A DNA stretch of 64,000 nt, taken from positions 160,222 through 224,221 of the forward strand of contig JADFDM010000007.1 in the NCBI GenBank assembly GCA_018262795.1, given 5' to 3'. Position 1 is the first letter of the stretch; the number at the start of each line of letters is the position of its first letter. Below, piece after piece: positions 44,296-53,275 of the stretch. The position numbers were made by a program, and so were the translations under genes. The notes under the pieces are model-generated. The model searched no databases and had not been told where the DNA came from. It was given only the letters and a program-made list of their open reading frames with translations. Origin of the DNA: Sphingobacteriales bacterium. GTDB taxonomy: Bacteria > Bacteroidota > Bacteroidia > Chitinophagales > LD1.

Positions 44296-44385
44296 TTATT
44301 TCTTCTTATGACGATTTTTTCTGAGTCTTTTTTTGCGCTTGTGAGTCGCAATCTTATGTCTCTTTCTCTTTTTTCCGCAAGGCAT
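44296..44385 (-). CDS. 29-residue AURKAIP1/COX24-domain protein (mitoribosomal mS38/bS22-like)
   Basis: This very short gene encodes 29 residues beginning MPCGKKRKRHKIATHKRKK and ending KNRHKKK, more than half Lys, Arg or His. It matches the AURKAIP1/COX24 family as found in Bacteroidota, the bacterial relative of mitochondrial small-subunit protein mS38 and mycobacterial bS22. It probably binds 16S rRNA in the small ribosomal subunit. The gene is 18 bp downstream of the TPR gene and upstream of rng on the same strand, a typical Bacteroidota placement. It is easily missed because of its size. The assignment rests on sequence likeness from memory. Confidence 0.85.
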   Translation of the reverse strand: MPCGKKRKRHKIATHKRKKRLRKNRHKKK

Positions 44386-44403
44386 AGTTCAGATTTTAAT
44401 GAG

Positions 44404-45222
44404 TTAACTTGGTTTCTTAATACTTTGAATATACTTGTCAATTTCTCTTTTCAACTCGGGGCTTTTCACCGTTTTCTTGCACTTTTCCAGCAGTTCCAAC
44501 GCCTTCTCTTTGTTGCCCATGTTGTTATTGGCTTCTGCCAACATCAACAATGCTTCTGAATTTTGAGGCTGCAAATATAGAATTTTTTCCAAACGGGCAA
44601 TGGCTTTCTCATTTTGTCCTGAAATTAATCCAAAACGGCTCAGCGCTAACTGTGCTGCAACGTTATTAGAATCCTTCGCAACAATGTCGAGGAGCATGCT
44701 GACGCCCTGCATGGGTTGTGAGCCATTTTCCATGTAGGCCGAGGCTAATCGAATACGATAATCCGTATTGGTGCTGTCTAAAGCCACTGCCCCCTGATAG
44801 CTCTTTATAGCGTTATCACTTAAATAAGCATGGGCTTTATCGTCCGGGGCGCTCTGTATCAGCATCGAATTATAATCACCGGCCAAAATCCAATCGGTAT
44901 CAGTATTCAAACTCTCGGCTTTTAAAACCATATAGTGAGCTATGGCCAAAGGTTTATCTAACCGACTGAAAGTTTGCAGCAAGGCCTCATAGTTGTTCGT
45001 GTGTTGGTAGCCTTCCACCTGTTTGCGAATCGAGTCGTTTTGAATTTTTTCGGTAATGTCGGTGATATAAGCCTCAATATCCAATGATTCTGCTTGGTGG
45101 TCAGCATGAGCACTTTCGGGAGTAGCTGAGGCCTCTTTCGTTTTTTTAGTATCGGCAAAAAGGTAAACCACTACGCACAACAAGGCGCAGGAAACGAGAG
45201 CTAAGATTTGATTTCTGTTCAT
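44404..45222 (-). CDS. Membrane-anchored TPR protein
   Basis: This 272-residue protein has an N-terminal membrane segment (about 6-22, ILALVSCALLCVVVYLF), an acidic linker and then at least four TPR units (AIKSYQGAVALDSTNTDYRI, AIARLEKILYLQPQNSEALL, ALLMLAEANNNMGNKEKALE). TPRs mediate protein contacts; no partner is evident. It is encoded between HU and the 29-residue ribosomal-type protein, and the HU-TPR-RNase G order recurs in Bacteroidota. Confidence 0.8.
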   Translation of the reverse strand: MNRNQILALVSCALLCVVVYLFADTKKTKEASATPESAHADHQAESLDIEAYITDITEKIQNDSIRKQVEGYQHTNNYEALLQTFSRLDKPLAIAHYMVLKAESLNTDTDWILAGDYNSMLIQSAPDDKAHAYLSDNAIKSYQGAVALDSTNTDYRIRLASAYMENGSQPMQGVSMLLDIVAKDSNNVAAQLALSRFGLISGQNEKAIARLEKILYLQPQNSEALLMLAEANNNMGNKEKALELLEKCKKTVKSPELKREIDKYIQSIKKPS

Positions 45223-45288
45223 CGCAAAAAATAGGTCTGATAATAAAGGGAGTGCAAACCTATTCTTTAAAATAATTTCGAGAAGAAA

Positions 45289-45588
45289 TTATTTGGTGTC
45301 TTCGGGTTTAAATCCGCTTTTAACAGCCTCAACAAAGGTTTGTGCCGGTCTAAAAGCGGGTACGTAATGTTCCGGAATTATGATGGACTCGTTGCGTTTA
45401 ATATGGCGCCCTATCTTTTGCGCTCTTTTTTTAACAACAAAACTCCCGAATCCCCTCACATATACATTCTCCCCTTTTTTGAGGGAATCCTTTACTTCTT
45501 TAAAAAAAGCTTCAAGGGTAACCAATACGTCCACTTTGGGAATCCCGGTCATGTCAGAAACTTTGGTAACAACATCTACCTTTCTCAT
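45289..45588 (-). CDS. HU/IHF-family DNA-binding protein
   Basis: This 99-residue protein has the family fold: a helical N-terminus (MRKVDVVTKVSDMTGIPKVD), strands GENVYVRGFGSFVVKKRAQK and the DNA-binding arm ending in YVPAFRPAQTF. HU/IHF proteins bend DNA and organise the nucleoid. It is first in a minus-strand group. A good promoter lies upstream at 45608-45638, including a palindrome between the boxes. A Bacteroidota HU subtype rather than true IHF is likely. Confidence 0.93.
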   Translation of the reverse strand: MRKVDVVTKVSDMTGIPKVDVLVTLEAFFKEVKDSLKKGENVYVRGFGSFVVKKRAQKIGRHIKRNESIIIPEHYVPAFRPAQTFVEAVKSGFKPEDTK

Positions 45589-45607
45589 AATAATTGGATT
45601 GTGGTTT

Positions 45608-45638
45608 TAAATATAAGTATAAAGCGTTCAAACGCCAA
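45608..45638 (-). promoter_or_regulatory. Promoter of the HU gene
   Basis: On the minus strand TTG (45636-45638) and TATATTTA (45608-45615) are 20 bp apart, fitting the Bacteroidota promoter. The gap between the boxes contains the perfect palindrome GCGTT-CA-AACGC (45624-45635), a possible operator. Confidence 0.55.
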
Positions 45639-45733
45639 GCCTTCTGTAAATATGCATAAATTATCCTTTTCATTAAAATCCTTCTTTTGCAAATTTGGTT
45701 GCCCGTCCCATTTTTCCTTTCAATATTGCAATC

Positions 45734-46789
45734 ATGAAATCGGCCTTCGCTTCTTTATTGTTGAAATGGAATAAGACCACCCGTCAGCGTTCCATGCCTT
45801 GGAGAGGAGAAAAAGACCCTTATCTGATTTGGCTGTCGGAAGTAATCTTGCAGCAAACACGAGTAGAGCAGGGTATGCCTTACTTTTTGCGGTTCAAAAA
45901 AAAATATCCCACTGTAAAGCATTTAGCATTGGCTAAAGAAGATGAAGTAATGAAACTATGGCAGGGCTTGGGTTATTACAGCCGTGCGCGCCATCTGCAT
46001 TTTACGGCTCAATATATTTACCGCGAGTTGAAGGGGAAATTCCCAAACACCTACACGGACATACGAAAACTGAAAGGAGTAGGCGATTATACCGCGGCCG
46101 CAATTGCATCTTTTGCTTTCGAGGAAAACAAAGCCGTGGTGGATGGGAACGTAATTAGAATGCTCGCACGAGTATTTGGCATTAAAACCCCTTTCGATAC
46201 CACAGCCGGCAAAAAGGAATTTGCCACCATAGCGCAATCGCTTATTGATGCAGAAAAGCCGGGGATTTACAATCAGGCCATAATGGACTTTGGCTCTTTG
46301 GTGTGTTTACCTCAAAGTCCACTTTGCGCTACATGTGTTTTTAGGAAAACCTGTGTGGCTTATAATAAAGACCTGATCGAGGACTTCCCGGTTCGTGCTA
46401 AAAAGACCGAAATCAAGAACCGCTATTTGAATTATCTGCTTTTCAGAAACAGTAAGCAGTTACTGGTACAAAAACGAAATGAGAAAGACATCTGGAAAGG
46501 GCTGTATGAATTGCCACTTATCGAAACAACAAAAGTGACTGCCCCCAAAAGTATAGAAAAGGAAATTAAAAGCAGATTGAATTTGGCTGAGTTCAAGTTG
46601 ACGGAAAGGAAAGCCTACACACAAATGCTTTCGCACCGGAAAATATATTTTCACTTTTACGAAGTAGAAGTCGCAGATTGGGCATCGCTGAAATGGGACG
46701 GAGCTATAAAAACACCCATCCGTCAAATCTGCAATTACGGATTTCCAAAAACTATTCATTTGTATTTAAGCCAAAACTCTTTACTTTAG
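45734..46789 (+). CDS. mutY: A/G-specific adenine glycosylase MutY
   Basis: This 351-residue base-excision-repair enzyme starts at ATG 45734; a GTG or other start upstream at 45695 gives an unlikely leader. The HhH-GPD domain has VILQQTRVEQG, LKGVGDYTAAAIASFAF and VVDGNVIRMLARVF (catalytic-type Asp in the VDGNV loop). A [4Fe-4S] site is CLPQSPLCATCVFRKTC with the expected Cys spacing. The C-terminal part is NUDIX-like for 8-oxoG recognition. It removes adenine opposite 8-oxoguanine. It begins the mutY-ssb-gldE-gldD operon, an order conserved in Bacteroidota gliders. Confidence 0.94.
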   Translation: MKSAFASLLLKWNKTTRQRSMPWRGEKDPYLIWLSEVILQQTRVEQGMPYFLRFKKKYPTVKHLALAKEDEVMKLWQGLGYYSRARHLHFTAQYIYRELKGKFPNTYTDIRKLKGVGDYTAAAIASFAFEENKAVVDGNVIRMLARVFGIKTPFDTTAGKKEFATIAQSLIDAEKPGIYNQAIMDFGSLVCLPQSPLCATCVFRKTCVAYNKDLIEDFPVRAKKTEIKNRYLNYLLFRNSKQLLVQKRNEKDIWKGLYELPLIETTKVTAPKSIEKEIKSRLNLAEFKLTERKAYTQMLSHRKIYFHFYEVEVADWASLKWDGAIKTPIRQICNYGFPKTIHLYLSQNSLL

Positions 46790-46843
46790 AAAATAAATCT
46801 GCTGATTAGCAACCCAATTTTTTTACACTAATAATTTTCACTC

Positions 46844-47278
46844 ATGGTAAACAAAGTATTTCTAATAGGCCGATTAGGCAAAGACCCGGTCATAAAGCAT
46901 TTCCAAAACGACAATGCAATTGCCGAGTTTCCCTTAGCCACCTCTGAATCATATAAAGACAGAGAAGGGAAATGGGTAGAGATTACTGACTGGCACAATG
47001 TGAAATTGCCTAATAAATTTATGGCAGAAAGAGCCGAGAAATATCTGAAAAAGGGGAGTCAAATATTTGTTGAGGGGAAAATAAGGACCCGCAATTATGA
47101 TGATAAGGACGGGAATAAGCGATACATCACAGAGATTGTGGTCGAGTCGTTTCGGATGTTAGATAAAAGAGCTGATGGCGGCAGTTCCTCAGAGGGCGGT
47201 AGTTCGTACTCTGAATCAACGACACCAGAAGATACTGCTGGGGCCGGAAGTTCTGTAGAAGACGATTTACCATTTTAA
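46844..47278 (+). CDS. ssb: Single-stranded DNA-binding protein
   Basis: This 144-residue protein has the OB-fold SSB signature (MVNKVFLIGRLGKDP, FPLATSESYKDREG, WHNVKLPNKFMAERAEKYLK, FVEGKIRTRNYDDKDGN) and an acidic tail ending EDDLPF, the conserved motif that recruits repair and replication proteins. The length is slightly below E. coli SSB because the linker is short. It lies 54 bp after mutY and 99 bp before gldE. Confidence 0.95.
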   Translation: MVNKVFLIGRLGKDPVIKHFQNDNAIAEFPLATSESYKDREGKWVEITDWHNVKLPNKFMAERAEKYLKKGSQIFVEGKIRTRNYDDKDGNKRYITEIVVESFRMLDKRADGGSSSEGGSSYSESTTPEDTAGAGSSVEDDLPF

Positions 47279-47377
47279 TACTTGATAAAGCCTCTTCTGC
47301 AAATTGATTCAGTTGGCGGGAAAGTGCCTCTATAAACCCATATTACCTTGGATTGCGACCCGGTTCCACTTGCCGTA

Positions 47378-48703
47378 ATGCTGGCAACTTCGATAACCAT
47401 AACCGAACTTATTGTTGCCAATCTTATTATTCTGGCGCTAATTATCTTTTCAGCGATGATGTCGTCCAGCGAAATCGCATTTTTTTCTCTTTCCAGAGCG
47501 GAGGTAGAGGAACTGAGCGAAAGTGAAGACCCGATGGATAACCGAGTGGCTAAATTGCTGGAGCGACCTCGGCAACTGTTGTCCACCATGCTGGTAACCA
47601 ATAATTTGGTAAATATTGGGGTGGTCATCACTTCTTATTTTGTAACACGGGGCATTTTTGATTTGATTCAACTACCGGAAAAGCTACCAATTTTTCAGTT
47701 TGAAATATCTCGTTATGTAGTAGAGTTTGTGTGGAACGTGGTGGTGGTTACCTTTATTTTGGTACTTTTCGGTGAAGCAACACCCAAAATATTTGCCACT
47801 TACAACAAGGTGAAAATTGCTCGATTTATGTCGGGAATTTTTGTGCTTCTCAATCGCCTGTTTTATCCGCTCAATTTTCTGTTGGTCGGCTCCACCAAAA
47901 TGTTAGAGAAAAGATTGAAGAAATACAACAATGAAATTGACATTAATGAAATAAACAAAGCCATTGAAATGACCGTTGAAAAACGAGAATCTAAGCAGGA
48001 TGCCAAATTGCTAAAAGGAATTGTTTATTTCGGAAATATAGTTGTGAAGCAGATAATGCGCCCACGCACAGAGGTAGCTGCTATTAATCGCGAATGGAAT
48101 TTTAAAGAACTGATGGATTATGTGAAAGAAATGGGGTACTCCCGTTTTCCGGTTTATCAAGAAACTTTGGATACGGTGGTTGGCGTTTTAAATATCAAGG
48201 ATTTGCTCAGTTGTTTAGAGGAGAAGGAGAACTATGATTGGTCAGACATGGTGCGGGAGCCACTGTTTGTGCCCGAAACCAAAAAGATAGACGACTTGTT
48301 GCGTGAAATTCAGCAAAGCAGAAAGCACTTAGCAATAGTAGTGGATGAGTTCGGAGGAACCTCCGGGATTATTACTTTGGAAGATATTATTGAAGAAGTT
48401 TTAGGCGACATTAAGGATGAGTTTGACGATGCAGGAGATGGAGAGTTCAAGAAAATTGATGATCGCAATTTTGTGTTTGAGGGGAAAACACAATTAGTAG
48501 ATGTGTGCCGACTGATGGAAATTAATGCGGATACTTTTGAAGAAGTTCGCGGTGAAGTAGAAACTTTAGGAGGCTTGCTGCTGGAAATTGCGGGACGAAT
48601 GCTAAGAAATGGAGAAGACCTGCGGTTTGGGAAATTTAAATTCACTATTATATCGGTGATGAAAAACCGTATAGAAAAAATAAAAGTGACTAATGAAGGA
48701 TAG
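47378..48703 (+). CDS. gldE: Gliding motility protein GldE (CorC/HlyC-type membrane protein)
   Basis: This 441-residue protein starts at ATG 47378. It has a DUF21/CNNM-type membrane domain (about 10-190: IVANLIILALIIFSAMMSSS, then VEFVWNVVVVTFILVLFGEATPK), two CBS domains (FPVYQETLDTVVGVLNIKDL, LAIVVDEFGGTSGIITLED) and a CorC_HlyC transporter-associated C-terminal domain. GldE supports T9SS and gliding and may compensate for GldD. Its 3' end overlaps gldD by 11 bp. Position after mutY and ssb matches Flavobacterium. Confidence 0.93.
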   Translation: MLATSITITELIVANLIILALIIFSAMMSSSEIAFFSLSRAEVEELSESEDPMDNRVAKLLERPRQLLSTMLVTNNLVNIGVVITSYFVTRGIFDLIQLPEKLPIFQFEISRYVVEFVWNVVVVTFILVLFGEATPKIFATYNKVKIARFMSGIFVLLNRLFYPLNFLLVGSTKMLEKRLKKYNNEIDINEINKAIEMTVEKRESKQDAKLLKGIVYFGNIVVKQIMRPRTEVAAINREWNFKELMDYVKEMGYSRFPVYQETLDTVVGVLNIKDLLSCLEEKENYDWSDMVREPLFVPETKKIDDLLREIQQSRKHLAIVVDEFGGTSGIITLEDIIEEVLGDIKDEFDDAGDGEFKKIDDRNFVFEGKTQLVDVCRLMEINADTFEEVRGEVETLGGLLLEIAGRMLRNGEDLRFGKFKFTIISVMKNRIEKIKVTNEG

Positions 48704-49307
48704 CGCAAAATGGCATCAAGCATATTATCTGTGGATGGCTTTCGTGTTGGGGGTTGCTCTACTGTCCTCCTGCAATAACGACTATACGCCAAAGCCAAAA
48801 GCATTTCCTCGCGTTATTTTCCCCGAACATAAATATGAAATGTTTGTGCCTGATAATTGTCCATTCCAATTTGAGAAACCTGTTTATAGCAGTGTAACGA
48901 ACGATTCTTTTTATTTCGGCCAACGTTTGAATCAACCTTGTTGGCTCGATGTAAACTTCCCTGCTTTTAATGGCACCATTAATCTCACCTATAAGGATAT
49001 TGAAAAGGAGAACTCTCTCGAGAAATTAGTGGAAGATGCACACAAGCTATCTTATGAGCACACCAAGAAAGCAGATTATATTAATGAAATTAGAATTGAG
49101 AATTCGCACGGGGTGGGAGGATTATTATTTGATGTGGGAGGCGATGCGGCCAGTAATGTTCAGTTTTTTCTCACAGACTCTATACATCATTTTATTCGTG
49201 GCGCTCTGTATTTTAATAATGAACCCAACACAGATAGCATGGCACCGGTGGTATCGTTTGTAAAGCAAGACTTAAAGCATATCCTCCAAACCTTTCAGTG
49301 GAAATAA
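48693..49307 (+). CDS. gldD: Gliding motility lipoprotein GldD
   Basis: This 204-residue protein has a signal peptide and lipobox LSSC (Cys27), followed by NNDYTPKPKAFPRVIFPEH, a GldD hallmark. The remaining domain contains CWLDVNFPAFNGTINLTYK and GVGGLLFDVGGDAASNVQFF. GldD is needed for gliding and T9SS in Flavobacterium. The start overlaps the end of gldE by 11 bp, implying coupled translation. It ends the operon; a weak TGAGTA-TGCG-TACTCA hairpin follows at 49350-49365 without a T-run. Confidence 0.93.
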   Translation: MKDSAKWHQAYYLWMAFVLGVALLSSCNNDYTPKPKAFPRVIFPEHKYEMFVPDNCPFQFEKPVYSSVTNDSFYFGQRLNQPCWLDVNFPAFNGTINLTYKDIEKENSLEKLVEDAHKLSYEHTKKADYINEIRIENSHGVGGLLFDVGGDAASNVQFFLTDSIHHFIRGALYFNNEPNTDSMAPVVSFVKQDLKHILQTFQWK

Positions 49308-49596
49308 GTTTCCCTCTTCATTATTTGCCTTTGTTGGTAGCGTAATAATTGAGTATGCGTACTCATAATAACTCTGCGCTAAAACCATTTGATAAACCAA
49401 GATCCGCTCTACCAATCAAGCTGGCTGAAGTTGAGAAACAAGAGATAAAACTTGTGCTATGAACCATGAAAATGGAACGCTGAGTAAAGAAACATACTCG
49501 CGTCATCCACTGTGGCACTCTAAAAAATAGCTCATTGGCAAAACCCTTCAAATGGTCTTGCTAATCAGTTTGTCGGTGTATTTCTAAATTGGCAGA

Positions 49597-50490
49597 CTAG
49601 TTTCGACCTCTCGGAATAATGGAAACCTCTTCATCTAACTTGCCATTGCGAAACATGCGCAGGTAGTGCTTTTTGTTATTCATTTCATCGCTGGTCACCC
49701 GGTAGTTGTAGGTGTATTGCCCTTCGCGCTGCATCTCATTATTTACATAAACAATCTTCATGTGGTTGTCTTCGTCATATAGCGCAATCATCACTTTTGC
49801 CGTCCCCACAATATTATAGCTCAAGCTCCCAGTATAAGTAGTGCGGATTGTCATCACCGGCTGTGAGGCCGATGCGTCATACGAATTGCCTTGGTAAATA
49901 CTCTCCAGAGGCAAGCCTTTCACTTGGGCAATAAATCTTCTGAGTGCGTAGGTTTGAGTGGTATCGGCATCTACTATGCCGGACAACTCATAATTATCGG
50001 TGAGACACCACACCGCATTTTGTGCAGCATTGCTTTGATACTTTTTCCGGTTAATCAATTCGGCCAGGCTGAGCAGGTTTCCTGAAAACCTTTTACCCAG
50101 AGCAAAGTTCTGCGCATCAGAAGGAGCTCCGTTATGCGCTTGGGTACACATGGCGTAAATGCGGTAATTCTTTTTTTGCTTAGGGGCTAAGTGAACGATC
50201 AGCGTTTGTGTCACCATCATAGTTTGAACGATGGAGTCATCCGGCTCCAGCCGATAGCCGTAATCTAAGCTCAGTTGCAAGGCATCGGCTGATATGCTGT
50301 AAATCTCCATAGAGATGCAGGCCCCTACATGCGATGAAATGTATTGGCTTGATGTATCGGGTTTAGCGCCACGTAGTTTTACCGACACTAATTTTTTTTG
50401 AATGGCATCGGATAGTTTGTAAACTGCTACGGTGGCGTGCATTTGGCTTGCCAAAAGTAAAATGAGGGTGAATGCAAGTATCCTTTTCAT
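49597..50490 (-). CDS. Secreted protein of unknown function
   Basis: This 297-residue protein begins MKRILAFTLILLLASQMHA, a good signal peptide, from the ATG at 50490; the longer frame from 50652 adds a non-signal, overlapping stretch. The mature protein is alpha/beta with SSQYISSHVGACISMEIYSI and a C-terminal beta region with YTYNYRVTSDEMNNKK. It has no lipobox or T9SS domain. I do not recognise the family. It is divergent from udk. Confidence 0.65.
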   Translation of the reverse strand: MKRILAFTLILLLASQMHATVAVYKLSDAIQKKLVSVKLRGAKPDTSSQYISSHVGACISMEIYSISADALQLSLDYGYRLEPDDSIVQTMMVTQTLIVHLAPKQKKNYRIYAMCTQAHNGAPSDAQNFALGKRFSGNLLSLAELINRKKYQSNAAQNAVWCLTDNYELSGIVDADTTQTYALRRFIAQVKGLPLESIYQGNSYDASASQPVMTIRTTYTGSLSYNIVGTAKVMIALYDEDNHMKIVYVNNEMQREGQYTYNYRVTSDEMNNKKHYLRMFRNGKLDEEVSIIPRGRN

Positions 50491-50611
50491 AAGCGGTGGT
50501 GGTTTTTGTTTTATGTGGATGCAGCGAAAGTGATAAGTCCATAAACCCATCGGACTATTTTGAAACGAAATGGAAGGCTCAATTATTATCTTGCACAAAA
50601 TTTTTGGAGGC

Positions 50612-51247
50612 ATGCTCGCGATAGGAATTACCGGTGGTTCAGGTTCCGGCAAAACAACAGTGGTAAAAAAAGTGCTGACTTACTTTCCTCCTAACCGGGT
50701 GGCGGTACTTTATATGGATTCTTACTACAAGGATAATAGCCACTTGAAGCCGGCAGAAAGAACTCACATAAATTTTGATCATCCTGATGCCTTTGAATTT
50801 GATTTGTTCTACCGACATTTATCAGAGCTGAAAAGCGGGAAAGCCATCGAGGCGCCTACTTACGATTTTATTACCAGCACACGAAAAAGGGAGACCATTC
50901 ACATTGCTCCTGCACCTGTGATTATTGCCGAAGGGATTTTATTATTTACCGATAAGCGCATCCGCGACCTTTGCGACATCAAATTGTTTGTAGATGCAGA
51001 GCCGGATGATCGGGTCATACGAATTATAAAGCGCGACATGGAAGAGCGAGGGCGAAATGTGCAAGAGGTGCTGAGTCGTTACGAGGTGGTAAAGAACATG
51101 CACTTACAATTTGTAGAACCCACTAAGCGCTTTGCCGATATTATTATTCCACAGGGTGCTGAAAACCGGATAGCTATAGCTATGGTGGTGGATACCATCC
51201 GCATAAAACTGCAACAGGAAGAAGCAAAGCCGGAAGTAACCCTATAG
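50612..51247 (+). CDS. udk: Uridine kinase
   Basis: This 211-residue P-loop kinase starts at ATG 50612 because a good ribosome-binding site GGAGG sits directly upstream (50606-50610), and the Walker A GITGGSGSGKTTVVKK follows at once. Other motifs are MDSYYKDNS, INFDHPDAFEFDLF, VIIAEGILLF (Walker B-like) and the lid region VIRIIKRDMEERGRN. It phosphorylates uridine and cytidine in pyrimidine salvage. The frame from 50570 is less likely. The M48 lipoprotein follows 40 bp later. Confidence 0.93.
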   Translation: MLAIGITGGSGSGKTTVVKKVLTYFPPNRVAVLYMDSYYKDNSHLKPAERTHINFDHPDAFEFDLFYRHLSELKSGKAIEAPTYDFITSTRKRETIHIAPAPVIIAEGILLFTDKRIRDLCDIKLFVDAEPDDRVIRIIKRDMEERGRNVQEVLSRYEVVKNMHLQFVEPTKRFADIIIPQGAENRIAIAMVVDTIRIKLQQEEAKPEVTL

Positions 51248-51287
51248 TTTTTTAAAAAATACTCAGTTCTAAAAAATAAAATCCACG

Positions 51288-52097
51288 ATGAAAAAATCAC
51301 TGACTCTTCTATTAATAGCCCTTAGTGTTTCGGGTATGTTCTCGCTGTCCGGCTGCAAAAAAAGCGGCTTCAACGTGTTTACTATTGAAGATGACAAAAA
51401 CTTTGGTGCGCAAATGGAAACAGAGATTGCTGCTACTCCTTCTGAATATCCGCTGCTCAGTCCATCGCAATATCCCGCAGCCTACAGCTATCTGGAAAAC
51501 ATAAAACAGCAGATTTTGAATGGCGGGAAATTGCAACACGCCAGTGATTTTAGCTGGAAGTTGCACATCATTCAAGATGATGCCACACTAAACGCCTTCT
51601 GCACCCCGGGCGGTTACATCTATGTGTATTCGGGCTTGATTAAATACTTAGACAATGCCTCTTCCTTAGCCGGAGTGCTCGGTCATGAAATGGCTCATGC
51701 CGACCAGCGACACTCTACCCAGCAAATGACTAAACAGTACGGCTTATCGGTGTTGGTTTCGATCGTGGAAGGCACTACCAGTGCCGGACAGTTAGCTGAA
51801 ATAGCGGCCGGGTTATCTACGCTTGCCTTTAGCCGTGCAGACGAAACCGATGCCGACACCCATTCTGTGATTTATCTGTGTCCCACTCAATACCGGGCAG
51901 ATGGCGCTGCTGATTTCTTTCAAAAGATAGTGGACGAAGGGCAGCCACAACCTCCGGCATTCCTCAGCACTCACCCAAGTCCCGATAACCGCATCGCTAA
52001 TATTCACAACGAGAAAAACACATTGGGGTGTAACGGCTCGCCTTCCTCACAGATAGAAGTAAACGATTATGCTGCATTTAAAGCGAGCTTGCCATAG
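51288..52097 (+). CDS. M48-family metallopeptidase lipoprotein
   Basis: This 269-residue protein has a signal peptide with a canonical lipobox SLSGC (Cys23). The M48 motif HEMAHADQRH (HExxH) is at about 127-136, with the third zinc-ligand Glu in RADETDADTHSV. It acts in the periplasm or outer envelope, probably in quality control like BepA/YcaL-type proteases. It ends 3 bp from the convergent bshA gene. Same direction as udk, possibly one transcript. Confidence 0.9.
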   Translation: MKKSLTLLLIALSVSGMFSLSGCKKSGFNVFTIEDDKNFGAQMETEIAATPSEYPLLSPSQYPAAYSYLENIKQQILNGGKLQHASDFSWKLHIIQDDATLNAFCTPGGYIYVYSGLIKYLDNASSLAGVLGHEMAHADQRHSTQQMTKQYGLSVLVSIVEGTTSAGQLAEIAAGLSTLAFSRADETDADTHSVIYLCPTQYRADGAADFFQKIVDEGQPQPPAFLSTHPSPDNRIANIHNEKNTLGCNGSPSSQIEVNDYAAFKASLP

Positions 52098-52100
52098 GAG

Positions 52101-53246
52101 TTAAATTGTCCATTCACTATTACTCTGCTGAAGCGTTTTTTCATAATAGGCTTCGTATTGCGGCAAAATATTTTCAATGGAGAAAGTGCGGGCATGCGTG
52201 TAAGCATTCTTCTTAAACTCGCGCAACTTGGTATCATCCTTTAGAATAAACTCAGCCCACTTTGCCATGTCTTCATAATCGCCAACGGGACTTAAAAAAC
52301 CGGTTACCCCCTGCACATTTATCTCTGGGATTCCACCTACATTAGAGGAAAGCACCGGCACTTCGCAGGCCATCGCTTCCAGTGCCGCCAAGCCAAAACT
52401 TTCAGATTCAGAAGGCAATACAAACAGGTCAGAAATAGCGAGCAAATCCTCTACTGCATCCTGCTTACCCAAAAAGCGCACCTGCTCACAGTTGCCTAAT
52501 TGGCGACAGAGTATTTCAATATTCGCCCGGTCGGGGCCATCGCCCACTAAGAGTAACTTAGCGGGGATTTTCTTGATCAACAAGTCAAACATCTTCACCA
52601 CATCTGCTACCCGTTTTACTTTTCGGAAATTGGAAACGTGAATCAGAATTTTTTCACCGTTAGGTGCCAGCACCTTCTTGAAATGCTCCTTATCGGTTTT
52701 TTTGAAACGTGAAAAATCTATAAAATTGGGGATCACCTCTATTTCCTTTTTGATGTTAAAATTCCGATAAGTTTCCTCTCGTAGATTATTCGATACAGAG
52801 GTAATACCATTGGACTGATTAATGGAATATTCCACTACGGGTTTGTAACCGGGATCCTTGCCCACTAATGAAATATCGGTGCCGTGAAGGGTGGTGATAA
52901 AGGGCAGGTGATAGCCGCTTTCTTGTAAAATAGAACGAGCCATCAGCGCAGAAGAAGCATGGGGAATAGCGTAGTGCACATGCAGAATATCTAACTTTTC
53001 AAAACGGGTTACATCCACTATTTTACTGGCTAAAGCGCTCTCGTAAGGCTGATATTGAAACAGTGGATAATCTAGTGCAGACACTTCGTGGTAATAGATG
53101 TTCTCATAATAAGAATCTAAACGCACCGGCTCCTGATAAGTAATAAAATGGACATCGTGCCCTTTGCGCGCCAATGCCTTGCCAAGCTCAGTTGCAATCA
53201 CACCGCTTCCCCCGTAGGTGGGGTAACATACCACTCCAATTTTCAT
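52101..53246 (-). CDS. bshA: BshA, N-acetyl-alpha-D-glucosaminyl L-malate synthase
   Basis: This 381-residue GT4 glycosyltransferase starts at ATG 53246 (MKIGVVCYPTYGGSGVIATE), the BshA hallmark. Later motifs are FITTLHGTDISLVGKDPGYK, HVSNFRKVKRVADVV and SESESFGLAALEAMACEVPV (nucleotide-sugar site). BshA joins UDP-GlcNAc and L-malate, the first step of bacillithiol synthesis. The bshB/bshC genes are not in the window. An inverted repeat (53276-53296) lies just upstream, next to two ArsR-type regulators transcribed divergently. Confidence 0.92.
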   Translation of the reverse strand: MKIGVVCYPTYGGSGVIATELGKALARKGHDVHFITYQEPVRLDSYYENIYYHEVSALDYPLFQYQPYESALASKIVDVTRFEKLDILHVHYAIPHASSALMARSILQESGYHLPFITTLHGTDISLVGKDPGYKPVVEYSINQSNGITSVSNNLREETYRNFNIKKEIEVIPNFIDFSRFKKTDKEHFKKVLAPNGEKILIHVSNFRKVKRVADVVKMFDLLIKKIPAKLLLVGDGPDRANIEILCRQLGNCEQVRFLGKQDAVEDLLAISDLFVLPSESESFGLAALEAMACEVPVLSSNVGGIPEINVQGVTGFLSPVGDYEDMAKWAEFILKDDTKLREFKKNAYTHARTFSIENILPQYEAYYEKTLQQSNSEWTI

Positions 53247-53275
53247 GTTGATCATTTCGGTTAAGACGTTGCGAA

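Noticed and set aside
49350..49365. Hairpin TGAGTA-TGCG-TACTCA after gldD
   Set aside because: Stem is short and not followed by a T-run, so it was not called a terminator.
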